Source: Cryptosporangium phraense (GTDB taxonomy: Bacteria; Actinomycetota; Actinomycetes; Mycobacteriales; Cryptosporangiaceae). From it: a stretch of DNA of 64,000 bases. A program made the position numbers and the translations under genes. Below the pieces are notes generated by a model that was not told where the DNA came from, did not search any database, and was given only the letters and a program-made list of their open reading frames with translations. Positions 1-9,420 of the stretch are shown here, piece by piece (position 1 is the stretch's first letter; every line of letters starts with the position of its first letter). The stretch spans positions 422,676-486,675 of the forward strand of contig NZ_VIRS01000002.1 of the NCBI RefSeq assembly GCF_006912135.1, written 5' to 3'.

Positions 1-1
1 G

Positions 2-943
2 CGCGGACAGACGCTCGGCATCGTGGGCGAGTCCGGGTCCGGCAAGTCGGTCAGCAGCATGGCGATCATGGGCCTGCACGACGCCAAGCGCGCCGACATC
101 ACCGGGCACATCAACGTCGGTGGCTCCGAGATCGTCGGGTGCCCCGAGGAGAAGGTGCGCAAGCTCCGCGGCCAGACGATGGCGATGATCTTCCAGGATC
201 CGCTCTCGGCGCTGCACCCGTACTACACGGTGGGCCGGCAGATCGTCGAGGCGTACCGGATCCACCACCCGGACGCGTCCAAGAAGGTCGCCCGCACCCG
301 GGCGATCGAGATGCTCGACTGGGTCGGCATCCCGCGCCCGGACAAGCGCGTCGACAGCTACCCGCACGAGTTCTCCGGCGGTATGCGCCAGCGCGCGATG
401 ATCGCGATGGCGCTGGTCAACGACCCCGACCTGCTGATCGCCGACGAGCCGACGACCGCGCTCGACGTCACCGTGCAGGCGCAGATCCTCGACCTGCTCG
501 AGGACCTGCAGCGCGAGTTCCACTCGGCGATCATCATCATCACGCACGACCTCGGCGTGATCAGCCAGATCGCCGACGACGTGCTGGTGATGTACGCCGG
601 GCGGGCCGTCGAGAAGGGCACCGTCGAACAGGTGCTCCGGCGTCCGCAGCACCCGTACACCTGGGGTCTGCTGAACTCGGTACCGTCGCTGCACGGGGAC
701 GCGGAAGCGGACCTGGTGCCGATCAAGGGCAGCCCGCCCAGCCTGCTGAACCGGCCGTCCGGGTGCGCGTTCCACCCGCGCTGTCCGTACGCCGGGCAGA
801 ACGGGAACCGTTCGTTCACCGACGTGCCGGAGTTGTTGCCGGTGCTGGACGACGCCGGACACTCGGTGGCGTGTCACCTGCCGGCGGACCGCCGGCGTGA
901 GATCTACCAGCGGGACATCGCGGAAGCCGGAGTGGCGCTGTGA
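2..943 (+). CDS. Oligopeptide/dipeptide ABC transporter ATPase, first subunit (5' truncated)
   Basis: ATPase of a peptide-type ABC importer, working at the inner face of the membrane with the DppF/OppF partner next door. The reading frame is open from base 2 and already encodes the strand before the Walker A motif, so the true start lies upstream of the window. Visible motifs are Walker A (GESGSGKS), the ABC signature FSGGMRQR, Walker [13 protein letters not shown] and the H-loop ITHDLG. The C-terminal oligopeptide-transporter extension carries the Cys-rich stretch [10 protein letters not shown]. It overlaps the next ATPase gene by 4 bp (GTGA), so the two are translated together. The permeases and binding protein are presumably upstream. 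The substrate (peptide, dipeptide or nickel) cannot be told from the sequence. Confidence 0.93.
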   Translation, partial: RGQTLGIVGESGSGKSVSSMAIMGLHDAKRADITGHINVGGSEIVGCPEEKVRKLRGQTMAMIFQDPLSALHPYYTVGRQIVEAYRIHHPDASKKVARTRAIEMLDWVGIPRPDKRVDSYPHEFSGGMRQRAMIAMALVNDPDLLIADEPTTALDVTVQAQILDLLEDLQREFHSAIIIITHDLGVISQIADDVLVMYAGRAVEKGTVEQVLRRPQHPYTWGLLNSVPSLHGDAEADLVPIKGSPPSLLNRPSGCAFHPRCPYAGQNGNRSFTDVPELLPVLDDAGHSVACHLPADRRREIYQRDIAEAGVAL

Positions 944-1968
944 CCGACGTGAAACTGGAAGAGGAAGCCCGCGTCCCGGGCGGTGCGGCTCCTCGCCGGG
1001 ACGCGCTGCTGTCGGTCCGGGGGCTCGCGAAGCACTACCCGGTCAGCGGCGGGGTGTTCGGCGAGAAGGCCGTCGTGCGTGCGGTCGACGGCATCGACTT
1101 CGACGTGTCGCCGGGCGAGACGCTCGGGCTGGTCGGCGAGTCGGGCTGCGGGAAGACGACGACCGGGCGGATGGTGATCCGGCTGCTCGAGGCGTCGGCC
1201 GGCACGATCACGTTCGAGGGCAAGGACGTGACGAAGGCGCGCGGGCGGTCGCTCACCCAGCTGCGCCAGGACATGCAGATCATCTTCCAGGACCCGTACT
1301 CGTCGCTGAACCCGCGGCACACGGTCGGGCGGATCATCGAGATGCCGCTGAACGTCAACGGGATCAACCCGCCGGGCGGGCGGAAGAAGCGCGTTCAGGA
1401 GATGCTCGAGCTGGTCGGGCTTAACCCGGAGCACTACAACCGGTACCCGCACGAGTTCTCGGGTGGGCAGCGGCAGCGGATCGGGATCGCCCGGGCGCTG
1501 GTCGTGCAGCCGCGGTTCATCGTCGCCGACGAGCCCGTGTCGGCGCTCGACGTGTCGATCCAGGCGCAGATCATCAACCTGCTGCGCAAGCTGCAGAGCG
1601 AGCTCGATCTGGCGTTCCTGTTCATCGCCCACGACCTCGCGGTGGTGCGTCACTTCTCGCAGCGGATCGCGGTGATGTACCTCGGGAAGATCGTCGAGGT
1701 CGGTGACCGGGAGGCGATCTACGAGCGGCCGTCGCACCCGTACACGCGGGCGCTGCTGTCGGCGGTGCCGGACGTGACGCGGCTCGGGAACGCGGACTCC
1801 AAGCGGATCCGGCTGGCCGGCGACGTGCCGACGCCGCTGGACCCGCCGTCGGGCTGCCGCTTCCGCACCCGCTGCTGGAAGGCCCAGGAAAAGTGCGCCA
1901 CCGAGGCGCCGCCGCTCACGATCAAGAACGGCGGATCACTAGCCGCCTGCCACTACCCAGAGACCTGA
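940..1968 (+). CDS. Oligopeptide/dipeptide ABC transporter ATPase, second subunit
   Basis: Second nucleotide-binding subunit (OppF/DppF type, 342 aa) of the same peptide importer. Walker [11 protein letters not shown]-loop IIFQDP, signature [15 protein letters not shown], Walker [13 protein letters not shown] and the H-loop IAHDLA are all intact. The C-terminal oligo/dipeptide extension ends with a paired-Cys segment ([14 protein letters not shown]). The GTG start at 940 overlaps the previous stop. The gene is followed by a long inverted repeat and then by a convergent peptidase gene, so it is probably the last gene of the transporter operon. A peptide importer beside an S9 peptidase may be coincidence. 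Confidence 0.94.
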   Translation: MTDVKLEEEARVPGGAAPRRDALLSVRGLAKHYPVSGGVFGEKAVVRAVDGIDFDVSPGETLGLVGESGCGKTTTGRMVIRLLEASAGTITFEGKDVTKARGRSLTQLRQDMQIIFQDPYSSLNPRHTVGRIIEMPLNVNGINPPGGRKKRVQEMLELVGLNPEHYNRYPHEFSGGQRQRIGIARALVVQPRFIVADEPVSALDVSIQAQIINLLRKLQSELDLAFLFIAHDLAVVRHFSQRIAVMYLGKIVEVGDREAIYERPSHPYTRALLSAVPDVTRLGNADSKRIRLAGDVPTPLDPPSGCRFRTRCWKAQEKCATEAPPLTIKNGGSLAACHYPET

Positions 1969-1975
1969 GTGGGCG

Positions 1976-2073
1976 GCCCGCCCAGAACGACGCTGACAGC
2001 CGCGCCACCCGACTTGAGTATCACTTATACGCGGCGTCGAGTGGCGCGGATGTCAGCGCCGCCCTGGGCGGGC
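1976..2073. repeat. 33-bp imperfect inverted repeat between convergent genes
   Basis: Two 33-bp arms (1976-2008 and 2041-2073) match as inverted repeats at 29 of 33 positions, separated by 32 bp. The element lies 7 bp after the ATPase stop codon, between convergent transcription units. It lacks a T-run, so it could be a factor-assisted terminator for the transporter operon, or a palindromic REP/MITE-like element. Whether other copies exist cannot be seen here. Confidence 0.6.
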
Positions 2074-2082
2074 TCCAGGTCA

Positions 2083-2112
2083 GAACAAGAACAAGAGCGC
2101 CTGGCGGCGCTC
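2083..2112 (-). terminator. Intrinsic terminator of the S9 peptidase gene
   Basis: On the minus strand a 7-bp GAGCGCC stem with a 4-nt loop (2095-2112) overlaps the stop codon of the peptidase gene. It is followed directly by a T-rich run (TTGTTCTTGTTCT), which is rare in this GC-rich sequence. This is the classic shape of a rho-independent terminator for the minus-strand gene. Confidence 0.7.
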
Positions 2113-4192
2113 AGGAGCTGAGCGACCTGCGGAGGAAGTCGAGTTGCAGGAGAAGTAGGTTCTCCTTGACGGTCTCGTCCGTGGCCATGTGGGTGATGCC
2201 GGTCAGGGGGAGCACCTCGTGGGGGCGGCCGGCGGCCAGTAGTGCGGACGACAGCTGCAGCGTGTGCGCCGCCACGACGTTGTCGTCGGCCAGCCCGTGC
2301 ACGATCATCAGCGGCCGGGACAACTTGTCGGCGTCGGGGATCAGCGACGACCGGCGGTACGCGTCCGGCTGCTCGGACGGCAACCCCAGGTACCGCTCGG
2401 TGTAAAACGTGTCGTACAGCACCCAATCGGTCACCGGCGCTCCGGCGATCCCGGCGTGGAAGACGTCCGGCCGGCGCAGCACGGCCAGCGCGGCCAGGTA
2501 CCCGCCGAACGACCAGCCCCGGATCCCGACCCGCCCCAGATCCAGGTCCGGGTGCTCCTTGGCCACCGCCAGCAACCCGTCGACCTGGTCGTCCAGCACC
2601 GGACCGGCGAAATCGAGCCGGATCGCCTCCTCGAACGACGGCGAGACGCCCGGCGTCCCCCGCCCGTCGACGACCACCACCGCGAACCCCTGATCGGCCC
2701 ACCACTGCGGCTCGAGCCACATCGTCCCGGCCGCCATCACCTCCTGGTGGTGCGGACCGCCGTACGGGTCCATCAGCACCGGCAGCCGGGTGCCGGGCGT
2801 GTGGTCCCGCGGGTACAGGACGGCGGCAGGCAACCGCCGGTCGGTGACCCGCGTCAGCACCGGCGACGCGACGAACGGCGGCGCGGCCGCCGAGGACTCG
2901 AGCACGTGGTCCCCGACCGCGTAACGCACCCCGATCGTGTCCAGCGTCCGACGGATCTCGACGGTCGTCGCGCCGCCGGACACCGCACTGAACCAGCCGA
3001 CGCCCTCGGTGACTCGTCGCGCGGTGCCGTCCGGCCCGACCCGGTACACGTGGTTCTGCTCCGGGGCGTCCTCGGTGCCCTCGACGAGGAAGTCGGCTCC
3101 GTCCTGGCCGACGTACCGGCGCACGTACAGGCCGGTCGGCGTCACGGTCACCCCGCCGACGCTCAGCTGCCTGGCGTCCGCAGTGGAAGAACCCAGCACC
3201 AGACGACCGTCGCCGAGCAGCACCGGGGTTCCGGGCAGAACCTCCAGCCAGGGTGCACCGGACAGCGTCGAGTGCGTGGTGAGCTCGCCGGTGTCGGGGT
3301 CGGCGCCGAGGACCAGCGCGGCCGACTGACGGCGGTCCATCACCGTGAACAGTGGGCAACCGCTGTCGTCCCAGCCGCCGGTGACCAGGTAGGGGTACTC
3401 GGCCGAGTCCCAGGAGAGGTCGAGCCGGCCGCCGGCCAGCGCGAACACGTGCAGGCTCACGACCGCGTTCGGGCTGCCCGCCTGCGGGTAGCGGATCTCC
3501 GACGGCGGGCGACCGGGCTGGGCCGGGTCGGCGATGTACCAGGTCTGCACGGGCGACTCGTCGACCCGCGCGGCCAGGATCCGCGACGAGTCCGGCGACC
3601 ACCAGTAACCCCGGAACCGGTTCATCTCCTCGGCCGCGGCGAACTCCGCGACGCCCCAGGAGACGCCGTCCTCGGCCACGACGACCCGGTCGGTCCACAC
3701 CTCGTCGGTTCGGGACAGTACGTGCAGCGCACCGCCGGTCACGTACGCGACGTGCTCACCGGACGGCGACGGACGCGGATCCAGCACCGGCCCGGCCACC
3801 GGGAGCTCCACCGGAGTGGGCTCGTCGCCGGGCAGCAGCCCGATCCGGAACAGCTTGCCGCCGAGCGTGAACACCGCGGTGCGGGTCTCCTCGTCGGTGG
3901 CGTACGAGACGATGCCGCCACCGGCCTCGCGGCGACGCTCGCGCAGCGCCTTCTCCTCCGGGGGGAGGTCCTCGTCGTCGGAATCCCGGAACGCCCGCGG
4001 ATCGGCGACCACCCGCTCGGTGCCGGGCCCGACGTCGAACACCCAGAGCGCGTGCACGGGGTCGGTCGGGCCCGCGGAGCGGAGGAACACCACCCGCTCG
4101 CCGTCGCCGGACACGGCGACGGTGCGGGGCGCGCCGAGCGTGAACGTGCGGGTCCGCGCGGCCAGACGAGGGAACGACGTCTCCGGATTCAC
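2111..4192 (-). CDS. S9 family (prolyl oligopeptidase / DPP IV-like) peptidase
   Basis: Serine peptidase of 693 aa: an N-terminal beta-propeller-like half (about residues 20-430, DPPIV_N type) followed by an alpha/beta-hydrolase domain. The nucleophile elbow GWSFGG places the catalytic Ser at residue 561, with Asp at about 636 (GLADDN) and His at about 668 (GITHMA), so the triad looks complete. The family cleaves after proline or alanine in short peptides. No signal peptide or membrane segment is visible, so it is probably cytoplasmic. It is divergent from mshB with a 30-bp gap and carries its own terminator. The peptide ABC transporter genes lie convergently just beyond it, which may fit a role in using imported peptides (inference). 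Confidence 0.92.
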   Translation of the reverse strand: MNPETSFPRLAARTRTFTLGAPRTVAVSGDGERVVFLRSAGPTDPVHALWVFDVGPGTERVVADPRAFRDSDDEDLPPEEKALRERRREAGGGIVSYATDEETRTAVFTLGGKLFRIGLLPGDEPTPVELPVAGPVLDPRPSPSGEHVAYVTGGALHVLSRTDEVWTDRVVVAEDGVSWGVAEFAAAEEMNRFRGYWWSPDSSRILAARVDESPVQTWYIADPAQPGRPPSEIRYPQAGSPNAVVSLHVFALAGGRLDLSWDSAEYPYLVTGGWDDSGCPLFTVMDRRQSAALVLGADPDTGELTTHSTLSGAPWLEVLPGTPVLLGDGRLVLGSSTADARQLSVGGVTVTPTGLYVRRYVGQDGADFLVEGTEDAPEQNHVYRVGPDGTARRVTEGVGWFSAVSGGATTVEIRRTLDTIGVRYAVGDHVLESSAAAPPFVASPVLTRVTDRRLPAAVLYPRDHTPGTRLPVLMDPYGGPHHQEVMAAGTMWLEPQWWADQGFAVVVVDGRGTPGVSPSFEEAIRLDFAGPVLDDQVDGLLAVAKEHPDLDLGRVGIRGWSFGGYLAALAVLRRPDVFHAGIAGAPVTDWVLYDTFYTERYLGLPSEQPDAYRRSSLIPDADKLSRPLMIVHGLADDNVVAAHTLQLSSALLAAGRPHEVLPLTGITHMATDETVKENLLLLQLDFLRRSLSS

Positions 4193-4215
4193 GCTCCCAT
4201 CCTGTCAAATACGCT
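4188..4215 (+). promoter_or_regulatory. Candidate leaderless promoter of mshB
   Basis: TTCACG (4188-4193) and TACGCT (4210-4215) are separated by 16 bp, and the -10-like box ends 7 bp before the mshB ATG. No ribosome binding site is seen before that ATG. Together this suggests a leaderless transcript. The -35 box would overlap the start codon region of the divergent peptidase gene. Confidence 0.4.
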
Positions 4216-4222
4216 TACGCCC

Positions 4223-5062
4223 ATGATCGCCCGCCGCCTCCTCCTCGTTCACGCCCATCCCGACGACGAGACGATCACCTGCGGCGCGACGATGGCCAAG
4301 TACGCGGCCGAGGGTGCCCACGTCACGCTCGTCACCTGCACGCTGGGCGAAGAGGGCGAGATCCTGGTGCCGTCGCTGGCCGGGCTGGCCGCCGATCAGG
4401 CCGACCAGCTGGGCGGCTACCGCATCAGCGAGCTGCACCGGGCGCTCGAGGCCCTGGGCGTCACCGACCAGCGGTTTCTCGGCGGCACCGGTCGCTACCG
4501 CGACAGCGGGATGATGGGCACCCCGCAGAACGACCACCCGCGCGCGTTCTGGCGGGCCTCCGTCGACGTGGCGGCGGCCGAGCTCGCGTCGATTCTGGTC
4601 GAGGTCCGGCCGCAGGTCGTCATCACCTACGACCCGGACGGCCTGTACGGCCATCCCGACCACATCCAGGCGCACCGCGTGACGATGAGGGCCATCGAAC
4701 TCGCGGCCGACGTCTGGCGGGTCGAGAAGGTCTACTTCCCGTCCGAGCCCCGCTCACTGCTCGCCCGGGGCATCGAGCAGTTCGCGACGTCGAAGGAGAA
4801 CCCGTTCGAGGGCGTCCGGGACGTCGACGCGCTGCCGTTCGTCACGCCGGACGAGAAGCTCGGCGCCCGGATCGACGCGTCCGCGTACGCGCTGGCCAAG
4901 CAGGCCGCGATGCGGGCGCACGCGACCCAGGTCGACCCGGGGACCTGGCTGCACGTGCTGGCCGAGAACCTCGGGGTCGAGCCGGTCGGCGTCGAGTACT
5001 TCATCCGGGCCGTCGGCGAGGGCGGCAACGGAACCGCGTGGGAAGACGATCTGTTCGCATGA
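4223..5062 (+). CDS. mshB: N-acetyl-1-D-myo-inosityl-2-amino-2-deoxy-alpha-D-glucopyranoside deacetylase (mycothiol synthesis)
   Basis: MshB removes the acetyl group from GlcNAc-inositol to give GlcN-Ins, the second step of mycothiol synthesis. The 279-aa product starts [16 protein letters not shown]. The zinc ligands of this family correspond to His12 and Asp15 of that motif plus the His of YGHPDH. The segment [10 protein letters not shown] and the DQLGGYRI helix are typical of MshB rather than of other LmbE-like deacetylases or mycothiol conjugate amidase. The frame stays open far upstream, but ATG 4223 is where family similarity begins. It overlaps the next gene by 4 bp. The order mshB, membrane protein, fdx and dapC matches other actinomycetes. 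Confidence 0.95.
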   Translation: MIARRLLLVHAHPDDETITCGATMAKYAAEGAHVTLVTCTLGEEGEILVPSLAGLAADQADQLGGYRISELHRALEALGVTDQRFLGGTGRYRDSGMMGTPQNDHPRAFWRASVDVAAAELASILVEVRPQVVITYDPDGLYGHPDHIQAHRVTMRAIELAADVWRVEKVYFPSEPRSLLARGIEQFATSKENPFEGVRDVDALPFVTPDEKLGARIDASAYALAKQAAMRAHATQVDPGTWLHVLAENLGVEPVGVEYFIRAVGEGGNGTAWEDDLFA

Positions 5063-5436
5063 ATCCCGAGTGGGTGTTGAGGGCGTCGGCGGTGCTGGTC
5101 GGCACCGTCCTGCTGGTGGTCACCGCGACGATCGCGGCCTTTCTCTCGGCGTTCCGGGTCGGGGCGACGCTGGTGCCGATCAGCTGGGTGGTCGCGGTGG
5201 CCGGAATCGTGATCGGGCTGTGGGTCACCTGGTACGGCTCGCAGGTGAACGGCCTGACCGGAATCCCGGCGCTGGCCTGGTTCGGCGCGATGCTCTGGCT
5301 GTCGTCGAAGCGGGCCGAGGGCGACCTCGCGGTGCAGGGCAACTGGGTCGGTTACGGGCTGCTGCTGCTCGGCATGGTCGCGATCATCGTCACGATTGCC
5401 GCGTTCGTCATGCGTCCGCAGCGCAGAATTTCTTAA
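5059..5436 (+). CDS. Small integral membrane protein downstream of mshB
   Basis: A 125-aa protein starting [10 protein letters not shown] at an ATG that overlaps the mshB stop (ATGA). The longer frame from 5038 would lie within mshB and lacks a reason to be used. Four hydrophobic segments are visible (about residues 8-30, 38-58, 70-85 and 98-118), ending in a basic tail (MRPQRRIS). Many actinomycetes have a similar four-helix protein of unknown function (DUF6113-like) directly after mshB; assignment to that family is from context and should be treated as tentative. Coupling to mshB suggests co-expression with mycothiol synthesis. Confidence 0.8.
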   Translation: MNPEWVLRASAVLVGTVLLVVTATIAAFLSAFRVGATLVPISWVVAVAGIVIGLWVTWYGSQVNGLTGIPALAWFGAMLWLSSKRAEGDLAVQGNWVGYGLLLLGMVAIIVTIAAFVMRPQRRIS

Positions 5437-5477
5437 GCACGTCACCCGGCGTGGCGGCCATGTCCTAAGTTCCGAGC

Positions 5478-5969
5478 ATGCAGAACAGGTGGGCCCGCGT
5501 CGGCGTCGTCGTCGCGGTGCTGGTGGCGGTCAACTTCGGGGCCCGGATCGTGTTGCGGATCGCGAGCGGAGCGAGCGAGGACGCCGAGCTCCGCACCGGC
5601 ATCGTGACGCTGGCCGCGATGGGCGTGGTGATCGCGGTCGCGTCGTTCCTGACCGCCCGCCGCTACCTGCCCGCGATCACCTCCGGTGACCTGTTCTTCG
5701 ACGTCGTCGTCACCTCGCTGCTGGTGACGCTGGTCGGCCCGTTCGTCTCGGGCGGGACGCCGTTCGTCGACGGGCCGGGGCAGTGGCTGATCCAAATCCT
5801 GGTGTGCGTCGGCGTGCTGCTGGTCGGGGCCGCGCTCGGGGCGTTCCTGGCCATCGCGCTCGGTCTCGACCCGAAGAGCCGGGCCTGGGGCGCCTACGCC
5901 AACCAGGTGAAACTCCCGGCCAACGCCAAGCGCCCTGGCAAGGCCCGCACCAAGCCGGTCAAACGCTAG
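5478..5969 (+). CDS. Four-helix membrane protein of unknown function
   Basis: A 163-aa membrane protein. Hydrophobic segments lie at about residues 7-27, 41-61, 74-94 and 105-129, followed by a hydrophilic, lysine-rich cytoplasmic tail ending KARTKPVKR. The start ATG at 5478 follows a short gap after the previous membrane protein gene. I do not recognise a family. It overlaps the convergent acetyltransferase gene by 11 bp at its 3' end. Confidence 0.78.
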   Translation: MQNRWARVGVVVAVLVAVNFGARIVLRIASGASEDAELRTGIVTLAAMGVVIAVASFLTARRYLPAITSGDLFFDVVVTSLLVTLVGPFVSGGTPFVDGPGQWLIQILVCVGVLLVGAALGAFLAIALGLDPKSRAWGAYANQVKLPANAKRPGKARTKPVKR

Positions 5970-6909
5970 GGCGGTAGTACCGGTAGATGTGGTGCCGGCG
6001 GAAGCCGGCCTTGCGGTAGAGGGCCACGGCCGCGGTGTTCTCCGGGTCGACCTGCAGGTAGACGTTCTCCGCCGCGGTCTGCTCGACCACGCCGGCCAGC
6101 AGGTGCGTGGCCAGACCGCGGCGACGGTGGGCCGGGTCGACCTCGACCGCGGTGATGCCGAGCCAGCCCTCGTCCACCGACGTCCGGCAGATCGCCAGCG
6201 TGGCGCCGTTCTCCCGAATGGACGCGAACCCCGGTGCGGCGCCCTCCACCAGGACTTGTCGCGCGATCGGCGGGAGGGGATTTCCCCGGTACTGATAGGC
6301 GGCCAGCCAGGCGTCGTCCGGCTCGTCGTCGACGGTCACCGGGGGCAGCCCGGGGACGCCCGAGCGCCGGAGCGGGGCCGCGCTCGAGACCAGCACCAGC
6401 GCACCCCACTGGTCGGCCCAGCCGCGGGCCTCCAGCTCCCGCCGCAGATCGTCGCGGGCCGGGAGCGGCAGCTGGATCGTGGGTGGCAGTTCGCGGGCCG
6501 CGTACCACTCGCGAACGGCATCCAGCGCGGCCTCGAGCGGGATGCCGGGATCGCCCAGCGGGAGCACCGAGTTCGCGCGGCCGGTCCAACCCCCGGCCGC
6601 CCGCAGCTGCCAGCCGCCCAGCGTCCCGGTGTCGAGCCCGCGCCAGCCCAGCGCGGCGATCCGTTCGAGCTCCAGCGCGTCGACCCGGGCCGGTACCCGC
6701 TTGGCCGCCACCACCTCGGCGACCGGCACCGCGACGTCGCCGGCCGCCGTTCTCACCACCACCCGCTGGCGATCCGCGTCCAGCTCGATAAGCTCCCCGA
6801 GAAGGTCGCCGAACTGCGGACGACCGTCGTTCTGCTCGCCGGGACCCGGCTCACCGAGAACGCGGCGAACGACGACACGGTGACCGACGTCCGCTGGGCG
6901 GAGCGACAT
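5959..6909 (-). CDS. GNAT family N-acetyltransferase
   Basis: A 316-aa acetyltransferase. The N-terminal part (about residues 1-80) is a small beta-rich domain (RQRVVVRTAAGDVAVPVAEV), and the C-terminal GNAT fold carries the acetyl-CoA motif VDPAHRRRGLATHLL (about residue 255) and the final YLQVDPENTAAVALYRKAGF helix. The start at 6909 (MSLRPADVGHRV) follows AGAGGTGGG at a good distance; the longer frame extending to 7353 runs through fdxA and is rejected. The substrate is unknown. It is divergent from fdxA, with 120 bp for both promoters. Confidence 0.88.
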   Translation of the reverse strand: MSLRPADVGHRVVVRRVLGEPGPGEQNDGRPQFGDLLGELIELDADRQRVVVRTAAGDVAVPVAEVVAAKRVPARVDALELERIAALGWRGLDTGTLGGWQLRAAGGWTGRANSVLPLGDPGIPLEAALDAVREWYAARELPPTIQLPLPARDDLRRELEARGWADQWGALVLVSSAAPLRRSGVPGLPPVTVDDEPDDAWLAAYQYRGNPLPPIARQVLVEGAAPGFASIRENGATLAICRTSVDEGWLGITAVEVDPAHRRRGLATHLLAGVVEQTAAENVYLQVDPENTAAVALYRKAGFRRHHIYRYYRPSV

Positions 6910-7029
6910 CTGAAGACCCACCTCTGCATCAGGTTCCGCAGCCAGCGATACTAGATCCGCTACGGCGGCACTGCTCTGCAGCAATGATCCGAAAGCACAG
7001 CCGCCACCGCGCCTGGAAGGACTACCTAC

Positions 7030-7356
7030 GTGACGTACGTCATCGCCGAGCCCTGTGTCGATGTCAAGGACAAGGCGTGCATCGAGGAGTGCCCCGTCGA
7101 CTGCATCTACGAGGGGGAGCGGATGCTGTACATCCACCCCGACGAGTGCGTCGACTGCGGTGCCTGCGAGCCGGTGTGCCCGGTCGAGGCGATCTTCTAC
7201 GAGGACGACGTGAAGGAAGAGTGGCGCGAGTACTACAACGCCAACGTCGTCTTCTTCGACGAGATCGGTTCGCCGGGTGGCGCGTCCAAGCTCGGGCTGA
7301 TCAAGCACGACGCTCCGCTGGTGGCCGCGCTCCCGCCGCAGGAGGGTGAGCACTGA
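7030..7356 (+). CDS. fdxA: Seven-iron ferredoxin
   Basis: A 108-aa ferredoxin with [3Fe-4S] and [4Fe-4S] clusters. By the family pattern Cys9, Cys17 and Cys50 hold the 3Fe cluster and Cys21, Cys40, Cys43 and Cys46 the 4Fe cluster; an extra Cys25 follows the CPVDC motif, as in other 7Fe ferredoxins. The GTG start at 7030 gives the usual N-terminus MTYVIAEPCVD. The gene overlaps dapC, an arrangement common in actinobacteria, though ferredoxin is not needed for the aminotransferase reaction. It probably serves general electron transfer, for example to cytochromes P450. Confidence 0.96.
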   Translation: MTYVIAEPCVDVKDKACIEECPVDCIYEGERMLYIHPDECVDCGACEPVCPVEAIFYEDDVKEEWREYYNANVVFFDEIGSPGGASKLGLIKHDAPLVAALPPQEGEH

Positions 7357-8438
7357 GCATCCAGCTGCCGGACTTCCCGTGGGACACGTTGGCGCCCTAC
7401 GGGAAGCGGGCGAAGGAACACCCGGACGGCGTCGTCGACCTCTCGATCGGGACGCCGGTCGACCCGACCCCGCCGGTGGTGCGCGACGCGCTGATCGCGG
7501 CGGCGGACGCCCCGGGCTACCCGCTCACCGCGGGCACTCCGGCGCTGCGGGACGCGATGACGTCCTGGGTGGCTCAGCGGCTGGCCGCGTCCGCGGACGT
7601 CGGGGTGCTGCCGACGATCGGATCGAAAGAGGCCGTGGCCTGGCTGCCGACGCAGCTCGGGCTGGGTCCGTCCGACACCGTGATCTTCCCCGAGCTGGCC
7701 TACCCGACGTACGACGTGGGTATCCGGCTGGCCGGGGCCATCGGCGTGCGCTCCGACGCGACCGTGGCCGCCGGGCCGGGTAAGACCGCCGCGATCTGGG
7801 TGAACTCGCCGTCGAACCCCACCGGGCGGGTGCTCGGCGTTGCCCACCTGCGCAAGGTGGTGGCCTGGGCGCGCGAGCGGGGCGCGATCGTCATCTCCGA
7901 CGAGTGCTACGTCGAGCTCGGCTGGGACGTCGAGCCGGTCTCCGTACTGGCCGACGAGGTGTGCGACGGCGACGTCACCGGGCTGCTCGCGGTGCACTCG
8001 CTCTCGAAGCGCTCGAATCTGGCCGGATACCGGGCCGGTTTCGTCGCCGGCGACCCGGCGATCGTCGAGCGGTTGCTGGCCGTGCGCAAGCACGGTGGGC
8101 TGATCGTGCCGGCACCGGTGCAGGCCGCGATGGTGGCGGCTCTGAGCGACACCGCCCACGTGGCCGAGCAGCGCGAGCGGTACGCCTCGCGACGGGAAGC
8201 GCTGCGCGAAGCGCTGGTGACCGCGGGCTTCCGGATCGACCACTCCGAGGCCGGCCTCTACCTCTGGGCCACTCGCGACGAGCCCTGCTGGGACACCGTG
8301 TCCTGGCTGGCCGACCGCGGGATCCTGGTCGCCCCGGGCGCGTTCTACGGCCCGGGGGGCTCCCACCACGTGCGGGTGGCGCTCACCGCGACCGACGAGC
8401 GCGTCGCGGCCGCGGCGAAGCGCCTAGTTGGCGTGTAG
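7353..8438 (+). CDS. dapC: N-succinyldiaminopimelate aminotransferase, likely CTG start
   Basis: PLP-dependent class I/II aminotransferase (361 aa) converting N-succinyl-2-amino-6-ketopimelate to N-succinyl-LL-DAP in lysine and cell-wall DAP synthesis. Landmarks are [19 protein letters not shown] and the Schiff-base lysine in SLSKRSN (Lys219). There is no ATG, GTG or TTG between the in-frame stop at 7347-7349 and TTG 7389. CTG 7353 gives [10 protein letters not shown] at the N-terminus, as family members have, sits 7 nt after GGAGG (7341-7345), and overlaps the fdxA stop as CTGA. A TTG 7389 start would delete the conserved FPWD segment and lacks a ribosome site. Convergent with dapD, overlapping by 15 bp. 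Confidence 0.9.
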   Translation: MSIQLPDFPWDTLAPYGKRAKEHPDGVVDLSIGTPVDPTPPVVRDALIAAADAPGYPLTAGTPALRDAMTSWVAQRLAASADVGVLPTIGSKEAVAWLPTQLGLGPSDTVIFPELAYPTYDVGIRLAGAIGVRSDATVAAGPGKTAAIWVNSPSNPTGRVLGVAHLRKVVAWARERGAIVISDECYVELGWDVEPVSVLADEVCDGDVTGLLAVHSLSKRSNLAGYRAGFVAGDPAIVERLLAVRKHGGLIVPAPVQAAMVAALSDTAHVAEQRERYASRREALREALVTAGFRIDHSEAGLYLWATRDEPCWDTVSWLADRGILVAPGAFYGPGGSHHVRVALTATDERVAAAAKRLVGV

Positions 8439-9398
8439 CGCCTCGTTCAGGCCGCCCCAGGAGCGGCCGGCGCGGGGCACGGCCTCCAGGGCTCCGGTCA
8501 GCGAGTTACGGCGGAGCAAGATCCCGTCGGCGCCGGACAGCGAGGCCGCCTTCACCACGGACCCGTCCGGGAGCGTCACCTTCGAGCCGGCCGTGACGTA
8601 GGTACCGGCCTCGACGACCGAGTCGTTGCCGAGCGGGATGCCCAGGCCCGAGTTCGCCCCGAGCAGGCACCGCTCGCCGATCGAGATCACGGTCGTGCCG
8701 CCGCCGGAGAGCGTCCCCATGATCGACGCGCCACCACCGACGTCGGACCCGTCGCCGACGACGACGCCGGCCGAGATCCGGCCCTCGACCATCGACGAGC
8801 CGAGCGTGCCCGCGTTGTAGTTGACGAAGCCCTCGTGCATGACCGTGGTGCCGGACGCGAGGTGCGCGCCGAGCCGCACCCGGTCGGCGTCGGCGATCCG
8901 GACGCCGGACGGGACCACGTAGTCGGTCATCCGCGGGAACTTGTCGACGCCGTAGACCTCGAAGTGGGTCTTTGCGGCTCGGGCCCGGGCCCGCACGTCT
9001 TCGACGGCGGCCACCGCGACCGGCCCGGCCGAGGTCCAGGCCACGTTGGCCAGTACTCCGAAGATGCCGGTCAGGTTCGCCCCGTGCGGCTTGACCAGCC
9101 GGTGCGAGAGCAGGTGCAGGCGCAGGTAGGCGTCCGCCGCGTCGACCGGGGCGTCGTCCAGGTCGGTGACCACCGAGATCGCGAAGACCTCGACGCCGCG
9201 CACTGGGTCAGGCCCAACCGCACCCGCTAGCTCGGAGCCGAGTACAGCCTCTCCCTGAGCCTTGTCCAGCCGCGCGACGCCGGGGCTTGTCCCTGATACC
9301 CCGGGTTCGCCCAGCCCCAACTTCCCGGCCGGGAACCACACGTCGAGAATCTGACCGTCGAACTCGGTCGCCAGGCCTACACCCCAGATGCTGCTCAC
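8424..9398 (-). CDS. dapD: 2,3,4,5-tetrahydropyridine-2,6-dicarboxylate N-succinyltransferase
   Basis: DapD (324 aa) transfers succinyl from succinyl-CoA to tetrahydrodipicolinate, the first succinylase-branch step. The N-terminal half is the actinobacterial type ([25 protein letters not shown]). The C-terminal half is a left-handed parallel beta-helix of hexapeptide repeats ([20 protein letters not shown], then [20 protein letters not shown]). The start is GTG at 9398. The gene runs opposite to dapC and dapE, and its start is only 22 bp from that of dapE, so the two promoters must overlap. Confidence 0.95.
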   Translation of the reverse strand: MSSIWGVGLATEFDGQILDVWFPAGKLGLGEPGVSGTSPGVARLDKAQGEAVLGSELAGAVGPDPVRGVEVFAISVVTDLDDAPVDAADAYLRLHLLSHRLVKPHGANLTGIFGVLANVAWTSAGPVAVAAVEDVRARARAAKTHFEVYGVDKFPRMTDYVVPSGVRIADADRVRLGAHLASGTTVMHEGFVNYNAGTLGSSMVEGRISAGVVVGDGSDVGGGASIMGTLSGGGTTVISIGERCLLGANSGLGIPLGNDSVVEAGTYVTAGSKVTLPDGSVVKAASLSGADGILLRRNSLTGALEAVPRAGRSWGGLNEALHAN

Positions 9399-9420
9399 GG
9401 GCCCACGTTAGCGTGGACCC

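Noticed and set aside
2264..4222. Long open frame in front of mshB on the plus strand
   Set aside because: It is antisense to the S9 peptidase gene and has His/Arg/Gly-rich composition; MshB similarity starts only at ATG 4223.
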